Below the pieces are notes generated by a model. It was not told where the DNA came from. It saw only the letters and a program-made list of their open reading frames with translations, and did not search any database. This document shows, in pieces, positions 1 to 7,581 of a DNA stretch of 11,004 bases. Positions within the stretch are counted from its first letter, which is position 1. Each line of letters begins with the position of its first letter. Source of the stretch: Gemmatimonadota bacterium (GTDB lineage: Bacteria; Gemmatimonadota; Gemmatimonadetes; Gemmatimonadales; GWC2-71-9); the NCBI GenBank assembly GCA_003220905.1, contig QHTS01000046.1, positions 1 through 11,004 on the forward strand, in the 5' to 3' direction. A program made the position numbers and the translations under genes.

Positions 1-2454
<2,454 letters not shown>

Positions 2455-2475
2455 AGTCGTCTATGGATGGTCGCA

Positions 2476-2487
2476 GCCCCCGGGGGC
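2476..2487. other. 12-bp perfect GC palindrome in clpB leader
   Basis: GCCCCCGGGGGC is a perfect inverted repeat with no loop, lying 21 bp upstream of the clpB start codon. Its position suits an operator overlapping the promoter or the early leader, but in GC-rich DNA such a sequence can arise by chance. I recognise no known regulator site in it. Confidence 0.3.
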
Positions 2488-2503
2488 AACGTCCGTGCCG
2501 AGG

Positions 2504-2521
2504 AAAAATGCCGTTTTGGCA
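2504..2521 (-). terminator. Small hairpin with T-run, possible backup terminator
   Basis: On the minus strand a 4-bp stem TGCC/GGCA with a 5-nt loop (2509-2521) is followed at once by five T residues (2508-2504). It lies just after a longer hairpin and T-run. The stem is short, so it would be a weak second terminator at best. It could equally be an operator-like inverted repeat upstream of clpB. Confidence 0.3.
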
Positions 2522-2527
2522 GAAAGG

Positions 2528-2579
2528 AAAAAAGACGTAGCACAGAAGCGTAGCACGGGTGCAACGCCTTGGTGCTACG
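2528..2579 (-). terminator. Rho-independent terminator with two alternative 3' arms
   Basis: Read on the minus strand, five bases after the stop codon of the FlgD-like gene, CGTAGCAC (2579-2572) can pair over all 8 bp with GTGCTACG at 2556-2549 (15-nt loop) or with a second identical GTGCTACG at 2543-2536 (28-nt loop). The second arm is followed after two bases by six T residues (2533-2528). Either pairing with the T-run gives an intrinsic terminator that separates this gene from clpB. The core TAGCAC/GTGCTA also resembles the halves of a CIRCE (HrcA) operator, but with 15 instead of 13 bases between the cores. Confidence 0.65.
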
Positions 2580-2583
2580 GTTC

Positions 2584-3012
2584 TTACTTGACGACTATTT
2601 TTCTAGTGACTCGCTTGCCGTCAATGACGAGCTGGTAGATGTAGACGCCCGATCTCGCCAGCTGCCCGGTGTTTCCGACGTAACCGTCCCAGTACGCGCT
2701 ATACGCACACCCCATCGTCGTGGGACAGCTGAGCGCAAGACTATCGAGCGCCTTGCCCGAGCCCCGGAGTATCGGAATGGCTACGAGCTGGGCGAGCACG
2801 TTGTAGATCCGCAGGGACACCACCGGTCGGTGACCCTTGAGGAACAACTCCCCGCTGACCTTGAACGGGATCGTGGTCGCCGGGTTAAACGAGCGATTCT
2901 GCTGTGGCCCGATCGTGGGAGGCGGGGTCTGCCCCAATGCCCAGCGCGTTCCCCCTTCTATCCCCGCTACCCAAAGCCCGAGCCCCAGCATTGCCCAGGC
3001 GTACCGCTTCAT
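2584..3012 (-). CDS. Small secreted FlgD/sorting-type Ig-domain protein
   Basis: This 142-residue protein begins with a signal peptide (K2-R3, hydrophobic 5-18, likely cleavage near ALG-Q at 27-28). The mature part is essentially one domain of the kind usually found at the C-terminus of large secreted proteins (FlgD Ig-like, or T9SS type A sorting domain). The marks are the FNPATTIPF motif at 42-50 (compare NPFNPSTTI), the strand VSLRIYNVLAQLV at 65-77, and the final block YWDGYVGNTGQ...SGVYIYQLVIDGKRVTRKIVV at 108-141. Cys96 and Cys102 sit in the loop before YWDG and could form a disulfide after export. The domain normally hangs on a large cargo protein, so a stand-alone copy is odd; it may be an adaptor, a surface anchor or a remnant. 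The 3' part is visibly AT-richer than its neighbours. It is probably transcribed alone, between an 89-nt upstream gap and a terminator. Confidence 0.85.
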   Translation of the reverse strand: MKRYAWAMLGLGLWVAGIEGGTRWALGQTPPPTIGPQQNRSFNPATTIPFKVSGELFLKGHRPVVSLRIYNVLAQLVAIPILRGSGKALDSLALSCPTTMGCAYSAYWDGYVGNTGQLARSGVYIYQLVIDGKRVTRKIVVK

Positions 3013-3018
3013 CCACCG

Positions 3019-3026
3019 CTCCTCTT
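3019..3026 (-). promoter_or_regulatory. Strong ribosome binding site of the FlgD-like gene
   Basis: AAGAGGAG lies 6 nt before the ATG at 3012. It is the best Shine-Dalgarno match in the window and fixes the start that also gives a proper signal peptide. The remaining part of the 89-nt gap (3027-3101) should hold a promoter, but I see only weak -35/-10 candidates. Confidence 0.75.
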
Positions 3027-3101
3027 AGCGAACGAGACGTGACCTTGGGACGGCTCTCCTTATGCTGAGTGATACTCGTGCTTCCAGGGCGCTGATCCAA
3101 A

Positions 3102-5036
3102 CTACGACCCGCCTTTCCCGGCTGTCAACCTCGCCAGCACCCGGGCGTCGCCCGCGCGGCGGGTCACCCCACGCCGATCGGCCCATTCGAGCAGCGGGAT
3201 CAAGTACTTGCGCGTGAGCCCGAAACGGTCCCGCAGCGCCGCAGGGGTGGCCGAGCCGAGCTCGACGAGCGCGGCCTCGAGGGCGGCGCGGAACTCGGCG
3301 AGGGCACCCGTCGCCGCATAGCGCTCGGCGTCGATCGGCTCCGCGGTGCCGTTGCGGGCGAAGTGCGACAGGAGTGCGCGAACGGGGACGCCGGGAAACT
3401 CGCGCTCGAGCTCGGCCACGGTGGGTATCTGCCAGCGAGCATCGGCGAGGCGCCGCGTGATCTTCTCGCCGGCGTCGGTGGCCCGGGCGTCGAGCGCCGG
3501 GCGCCAGCTCGGCTGGCGGGCCACGCTGCCCGCCACCTCCAGCTTGCCGCTCTTGACCCCGAACTCCAGCACGGCATCCGTCACGGCGGACGGAGGCGCC
3601 GGCGTCCCCACCGCTGCCCGGAGGGCTTGCAGCGACATCCCTGGATCGAGCGGATGCTCCTCGTGGTAACGCCGGACCACCTCCGCCAGCCGACCTGCTT
3701 CGGCCACCACCGCCTGCCGGTCGACAACGGTCTCCGCCGACGTTATCACCGTCTCCCCCACCTCCGCGATGACCGCGGTCACACGGCCCGGCGACACCCC
3801 GAGCCGCACGGCGAGGCTGTCGATGGCGAGGCCCATGAGCCCCGCCTCGACGGCGAGGACCCCGAGCCGCGCCGCCGGGCCCTGCTCGAGAGCCACGCGG
3901 CGCCGCCGCAGGCGGGTGCGCGGTGGGGGGAATGGGTCGAGTACGAGACCTCCACCAATCGTGGTCACCGGCGAGAACGAGCGCAGCACGAACCGGTCTC
4001 CACCGCGCGCCACCACGGCAGTCTCGAGCACGAGGCGCGCGAGGCCCCGCTCCCCGGGCGCGATCGCGGGCGTCTGCACCGCGCGGGCCAGGACTTCGGC
4101 GGTGCCGAGGTGCACACGCACGCGCGTCCTTGAGGCGACCGGCTTGCGAGCCGTGCGAAGAAGCTCGGCCGCCACGTCGATGAGCTTGGTGGCCTGCCAG
4201 CCGGACCCGGTAACGGCGACGTCGCCGCGCGCCAGCTCGCTCCTGTCCACGCCCACGAGGGCCAGCGCAGTGCGCCGCCCTGGCGCCGCCCGTTCGGCTG
4301 TCTGGCCATGGACCTCGATTGACCGGACCCGCGCCTCGCGACCCAGCGGGAGGAGCTGGACCGCGTCGCCGACCGCGACACTGCCGCTCCAGGTCGAGCC
4401 GGTCACGACGGTTCCGGCCCCTGCCACCGCGAACACGCGATCGATCGGCAGCCGAAACAGGTCGTCGGCGGGGCGCTCGACCAGGTCCCCGGCGACCCGC
4501 CGCAAGGCGTCGCGCAGCTCGGCCAGCCCTTCTCCCGTGACCACGGATGTGGCGACGCTCTCCTCCCAGCGCACGCGGCTCGTCGCCAGGCGCGTGCTCA
4601 CCTCGCTCCGCACCAGATCGAGCCACTCGGAGTCCACCAGGTCGCGCTTGGTGATCACGGGGATGCCCCGCCCCACGCCAAGCAGCTCCACGATCGCCAA
4701 GTGCTCCTCCGTCTGCGGCATGATTCCCTCGTCAGCAGCGATCACGAGCAGGGCGACGTCGATGCCGGTCGCGCCGGCCAGCATGTTGCGCACGAACCCT
4801 TCATGCCCCGGGACGTCGACGACGCTCGCCTGGATGACGTCGCCCAGCGGGAGAGGCGCGAATCCGAGGTCGATGGTGATGCCCCGCCGCTTCTCCTCCT
4901 CCCAGCGGTCGGTATCGACGCCGGTGAGGGCCTTCACCAGGGCCGTCTTGCCGTGGTCGATGTGACCGGCGGTCCCGATTACGAAGCGGCGGACGGGATC
5001 GGAGTGCGAGTGGCCGGGGGGGAGGGGGGCACCCAC
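3102..5036 (-). CDS. selB: Selenocysteine-specific elongation factor SelB
   Basis: SelB is a GTPase that brings Sec-tRNA(Sec) to the ribosome at UGA codons marked by a SECIS element. The protein has an EF-Tu-like G domain with G1 GHIDHGKT at 24-31, G2 RGITIDLGFA at 51-60, G3 DVPGH at 74-78 and the SelB-type G4 TKRD at 129-132. Two beta-barrel domains follow (about 190-370). A C-terminal winged-helix array binds SECIS RNA; its last module, with LRDRFGLTRKYLIPLLEWAD at 601-620, is typical. The frame is open up to 5384, but the first stretch is out-of-frame recO sequence without homology. I choose the GTG at 5036, with GGGAG 8 nt upstream, giving 644 residues, close to the 614 of E. coli. No ATG lies nearer the G domain. 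It overlaps recO by 58 nt, suggesting coupled translation. selA, selC and selD are not in the window. Confidence 0.96.
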   Translation of the reverse strand: MGAPLPPGHSHSDPVRRFVIGTAGHIDHGKTALVKALTGVDTDRWEEEKRRGITIDLGFAPLPLGDVIQASVVDVPGHEGFVRNMLAGATGIDVALLVIAADEGIMPQTEEHLAIVELLGVGRGIPVITKRDLVDSEWLDLVRSEVSTRLATSRVRWEESVATSVVTGEGLAELRDALRRVAGDLVERPADDLFRLPIDRVFAVAGAGTVVTGSTWSGSVAVGDAVQLLPLGREARVRSIEVHGQTAERAAPGRRTALALVGVDRSELARGDVAVTGSGWQATKLIDVAAELLRTARKPVASRTRVRVHLGTAEVLARAVQTPAIAPGERGLARLVLETAVVARGGDRFVLRSFSPVTTIGGGLVLDPFPPPRTRLRRRRVALEQGPAARLGVLAVEAGLMGLAIDSLAVRLGVSPGRVTAVIAEVGETVITSAETVVDRQAVVAEAGRLAEVVRRYHEEHPLDPGMSLQALRAAVGTPAPPSAVTDAVLEFGVKSGKLEVAGSVARQPSWRPALDARATDAGEKITRRLADARWQIPTVAELEREFPGVPVRALLSHFARNGTAEPIDAERYAATGALAEFRAALEAALVELGSATPAALRDRFGLTRKYLIPLLEWADRRGVTRRAGDARVLARLTAGKGGS

Positions 5037-5803
5037 GCGCGACGCTCCCAGAAGTCCAGGGCGGAAAGTAGGCCGGCCTCGGCGAGGTGATAGCGGACAA
5101 ATCGGGCGACGAGGCGGCGGTGAGCCGCGGCATGCGGCGGATCGAGCGCGGGGAGCTCCACCCGCGGGTCGTTCAGGGCGAGCAGATCGCGGTACGCCTG
5201 GGGCGGCAACCGGCTTGGCGGCTGGGGGGGGGGCGAGGGCGCCTGCACGCAGCGCGGGCAGAGCACGCCGCCATCGGCTACGCTGAACCACACCGGCGCG
5301 TCGCCCGCCGGCTCGATCGCTGCGGCATCTCGCACGCATGCCGTGAGCGACGGCTCGAAACCGAGCACGGCGACGAGCCGCCACATCGCCCGCACGGCGG
5401 TGGCGTCCACTCGTTCGGGGGACGCAGCCTCGAGGGTATCGAGGGCGGCAGTCAGCGTGTCGTAGGCCACGGGGAGGGGTGCCGGGGGCGCCATCTTGAG
5501 CATCACCTCGGCGAGCGCCGCGGCGCCGGCGAACCGGCCGACGTCGCCGGCCAGGTCACGCCGCAGGTTCAGGAGATCGAAGGCGCCGAGGGTGTGCAGC
5601 TCTCGCGTCTCGCGGAAGTAGAGTTGGGCCACCCCCTCGCTCAGGAGCTCGAGCCCCGCTCCGAACCGGCTCTTCGGTCGCAGGGCGCCCTTGGCGATGG
5701 CACTGTGGACGCCCAAGTCCCGCGTGGCGAGCCGCACGACCTTGGACGTCTCGCTGTAGCGATACGTCTGGAGCACCACGGCCGGAGTGGTGACGAGGGA
5801 CAT
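4979..5803 (-). CDS. recO: DNA repair protein RecO
   Basis: RecO works with RecR in the RecF pathway, loading RecA onto SSB-coated single-stranded DNA and annealing strands. The 274-residue protein has the N-terminal OB-fold (about 1-80), with the family opening TPAVVLQTYRYSETSKVVRLATRDLG and the block IAKGALRPKSRFGAGLELL, and then the helical domain. RecO proteins often carry a zinc site of two CxxC pairs. Here the first is degenerate (C156-V-R-D159) and the second intact (CPRC, 182-185), so a zinc site would need another ligand, perhaps D159. A proline-rich stretch (189-201) is coded by a run of ten C residues (5224-5233). The ATG starts 2 nt after the stop of the upstream gene, without a clear Shine-Dalgarno sequence, so reinitiation is likely. 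Its 3' end overlaps selB. Confidence 0.93.
   Translation of the reverse strand: MSLVTTPAVVLQTYRYSETSKVVRLATRDLGVHSAIAKGALRPKSRFGAGLELLSEGVAQLYFRETRELHTLGAFDLLNLRRDLAGDVGRFAGAAALAEVMLKMAPPAPLPVAYDTLTAALDTLEAASPERVDATAVRAMWRLVAVLGFEPSLTACVRDAAAIEPAGDAPVWFSVADGGVLCPRCVQAPSPPPQPPSRLPPQAYRDLLALNDPRVELPALDPPHAAAHRRLVARFVRYHLAEAGLLSALDFWERRAWVPPSPPATRTPIPSAAS
5045..5049 (-). promoter_or_regulatory. Ribosome binding site deciding the selB start
   Basis: GGGAG lies inside recO, 8 nt before the GTG at 5036. It supports an internal GTG start for selB rather than the much longer open frame beginning at 5384. Confidence 0.5.
5224..5233. repeat. Ten-base G/C homopolymer inside recO
   Basis: Ten G residues on the plus strand (C10 on the recO coding strand) encode part of the sequence SPPPQPP. 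Such runs are prone to slippage and to sequencing error. The frame is kept here, since RecO-like sequence continues on both sides. Shorter runs (G7 at 5016-5022, G6 at 5024-5029) lie in the recO-selB overlap, where an indel would change both proteins. Confidence 0.9.
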
Positions 5804-5805
5804 GG

Positions 5806-6801
5806 CTAGGGGACGGTCGCCGCTGCGGCGCTGGAGGGGCAGCCACCCACGGTAACGGTCCGACTCGGGTGATAGTCCGGGGGAGGCTCAAGAACGTGTA
5901 CGACGCAGCCAACGGGATCCATGGCGTAGACGCGACGACGCTCGTCGATCGCGAGCCCGGTGATGACGTCCCCCGCATCGGTGATGGGATCGTCGGGTCC
6001 GCGCGTCAGGGCTCGGGTGAGAGTATTCACTTCCAAAATGCCTTTCGTAGCGGAGGCAATAAGGAGCCGTCCCGACGGATGAAAGACAGCCGGACCCGCA
6101 CCATCGCCCAAGCCGTTGATGACTACGATCTCCTTCCTTGCGCGCGGGTCGACGATGGACAGCTTCCCATCGCCCCCGAATACTCCGCCGTCGACCACGT
6201 AGAGGAGGCTATCGCCGCCGAGTGTCATGAAGCGCGCCCCCGTGCCCGACAGCGGAATGGAGTCCTCAAGAGTCCGCGTCGTGGGGTCGACAACGCGGAG
6301 GTAACTGGACGGATCTGGACTGCTCGCGCGGTTTGTGTTGAGGACGAAGATCTTCCCGGCAGTTTACACGACGGCGCGCGGCAGGAGACTCACGGGCGTC
6401 GTCGCGGAAGTCCCGGTCCGGTAGTTCAGCCTCTCCAGCAGGTTGTCGAGAGCGAGCGGAATCCATGCGATCGAATCGTCCTGGATCGCCGCGCCGCCGG
6501 GCGCCGTAGCCACGAATGACCCCGTCACCGCGAACGGCCGTGCGTGCAGGTCCACCACCGCGACGCGGCCGGACGAATCGGAGGTAAGTAGCACAACCGA
6601 GCCACCGCCCACAAGGCGCGGGCTCCGCGCGGAGAACGGAAGGTTAACGTCTGACGACGTGAAATCGCTCGCCGAAATCAGCGACAGCACGGAGCCATCG
6701 ACGCTGGCGACTGCGACGACCTGCCCAGCCGTCGTGCTCTGCTCGAGCGCGTCGCTGCAAGCGGTCGCGAGGGTGAGCGCCAGGAACACGAGTCGTCTCA
6801 T
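5806..6801 (-). pseudogene. Beta-propeller lipoprotein (BtuG-like?), broken by in-frame TAA
   Basis: One frame of 332 codons from ATG 6801 to TAG 5806 is interrupted only by a TAA at 6364-6366 (codon 146); there is no frameshift. The N-terminus has a short signal peptide ending in a lipobox-like LATAC with Cys15, so the product would be a lipoprotein. Both halves show YVTN/YncE-type propeller repeats: VVAVASVDGSVLSLI, RVAVVDLHARPFAVTGSF, then after the stop GKIFVLNTN, LRVVDPTTRTLEDSIPLSG, GDSLLYVVDGG and KLSIVDPRARKEIVVI. The 186 codons after the stop still look coding, and the first ATG there (6228) lacks a Shine-Dalgarno sequence. A single change from TAC (Tyr) would create the TAA. The gene overlaps the PP-loop gene by 4 nt (ATGA) and ends 2 nt before recO. 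Its place beside a BtuB-like receptor recalls BtuG, the B12-binding propeller lipoprotein of Bacteroides; this is inference. A base-calling error or a recent nonsense mutation are both possible. Confidence 0.8.
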
Positions 6802-7490
6802 CGGGAAGTGGTCTCCACAAGATCACAATATACGAAGCGGCCGTCCCGGACCACGACCGGGCCCCGCTGGTGTCGCACCGGCTGGTCGAGACCCGGCCCC
6901 GCGTACACGAAGGTGTGAAACTCGCCGTTCTCCCCGCAGGGATCCACCTCTCGTGGAAGGTCGTGCAGCAGGTGGGCGTCGAACTCCCGGCCCGCGAACT
7001 CGGCCCCGAGCGCGCCCGCGTCTACGCACACGAGGACGGCGCGGTAGCCCAGCCGGACGAATTCGTGCGCGAGCGCCCGAGTATCGCGCAACCACAACGG
7101 AAAGAGTCCCCGCATGCCGATCCGCGCCAGCATCCGCTCCCGATAGGCACGAATGTCCGCCAGAAACAAGTCTCCGAAGACGACGGTGTCGAGGCCCGCG
7201 ATCCGGGTCCGGAGCGCGGCGAGTGCGGCCTCCATGTTCCCTTCATACTCGTCGTTCGACGCGCCGGGCGAAATGACGACCTCTTCGAGCGGCAGCCTCA
7301 ACGACTCCGCCTGCCTGCGGAGCAGCGTGCGGCGAACCCCGTGCATGCTGATCCGGTCGTACCCGGCGGTCACGGTGGTGAGGAGCGCCGCCACGCGGTA
7401 GCGCCCGTCGCTCTGGATCTCCCGCAACGCGAGCGCGCTGTCCTTGCCGCCGCTCCACGCGACGAGGACGGGCTGGGGGACATCAGTCAC
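6798..7490 (-). CDS. PP-loop ATP pyrophosphatase, Dph6/COG2102 family
   Basis: This 230-residue cytoplasmic protein belongs to the ATP-binding family best known from diphthine-ammonia ligase (Dph6), which uses ATP to adenylate a carboxylate before amidation. Visible marks are the PP-loop SGGKDS at 13-18, SMHGVR at 48-53, FGDLFLADIR at 105-114 and the family signature PCGENGEFHTF at 184-194. Bacteria lack diphthamide, so the bacterial role is not known from homology; an amide- or thio-transfer on another substrate is conceivable. It lies between the receptor and the propeller lipoprotein, which hints at a link to the imported ligand, possibly corrinoid modification. The start is GTG at 7490; the ATG at 7484 is out of frame. 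It overlaps the following gene by ATGA at 6798-6801. Annotation as true Dph6 would be misleading. Confidence 0.88.
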   Translation of the reverse strand: MTDVPQPVLVAWSGGKDSALALREIQSDGRYRVAALLTTVTAGYDRISMHGVRRTLLRRQAESLRLPLEEVVISPGASNDEYEGNMEAALAALRTRIAGLDTVVFGDLFLADIRAYRERMLARIGMRGLFPLWLRDTRALAHEFVRLGYRAVLVCVDAGALGAEFAGREFDAHLLHDLPREVDPCGENGEFHTFVYAGPGLDQPVRHQRGPVVVRDGRFVYCDLVETTSR

Positions 7491-7581
7491 CGAACCGATG
7501 AGCCCGGCCCTCGAGCGAGACCACGGGGGAGAAATCGGGATGGAGGAGCCCGGCGAGCAACTCCACGCGGGTCGCCCTCAC
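7483..7581 (-). CDS. Short ORF bridging receptor and PP-loop genes (32 aa)
   Basis: The GTG at 7581-7579 overlaps the receptor stop as GTGA, and the frame runs 32 codons to a TGA at 7485-7483, 8 nt inside the PP-loop gene. It therefore fills the only gap in the uptake module. The peptide begins MRATRVELLAGLLHP and ends EGRAHRFGD. 27 of its 32 codons end in G or C, as in the neighbouring real genes. I recognise no family and see no signal peptide or membrane segment. It could be a small protein, a coupling peptide that carries ribosomes to the next start, or a chance frame in GC-rich DNA. Confidence 0.4.
   Translation of the reverse strand: MRATRVELLAGLLHPDFSPVVSLEGRAHRFGD

Larger units (their letters stand above)
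2455..2583. other. Intergenic region between FlgD-like gene and clpB
   Basis: This 129-bp stretch is clearly AT-richer than the flanks in its middle part. It holds the main terminator, a smaller hairpin with a T-run and a 12-bp palindrome close to clpB. It must also contain the clpB promoter, since the terminator precedes it. I see no canonical CIRCE element (9-nt spacer) and no convincing sigma-32 promoter. Confidence 0.6.

Noticed and set aside
2455..2490. Sigma-32 promoter for clpB (TTGCCC ... CCATCCAT)
   Set aside because: The match to the consensus is poor and overlaps the GC palindrome; not enough to call.
3769..4965. 398-codon plus-strand open frame
   Set aside because: Antisense to selB; low-complexity Arg/Ser/Thr composition and no recognisable family.
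5037..5384. N-terminal extension of SelB
   Set aside because: The residues are arginine/proline-rich shadow sequence of recO without homology; the GTG at 5036 with GGGAG gives the normal length.
5806..6228. Independent 140-residue gene
   Set aside because: It is the 3' part of the broken propeller frame; the ATG at 6228 has no Shine-Dalgarno sequence and propeller sequence continues upstream of it to the TAA.
6364..6366. Stop-codon recoding to selenocysteine, given the nearby selB
   Set aside because: The interrupting codon is TAA, not TGA, and I see no SECIS-like hairpin directly after it.
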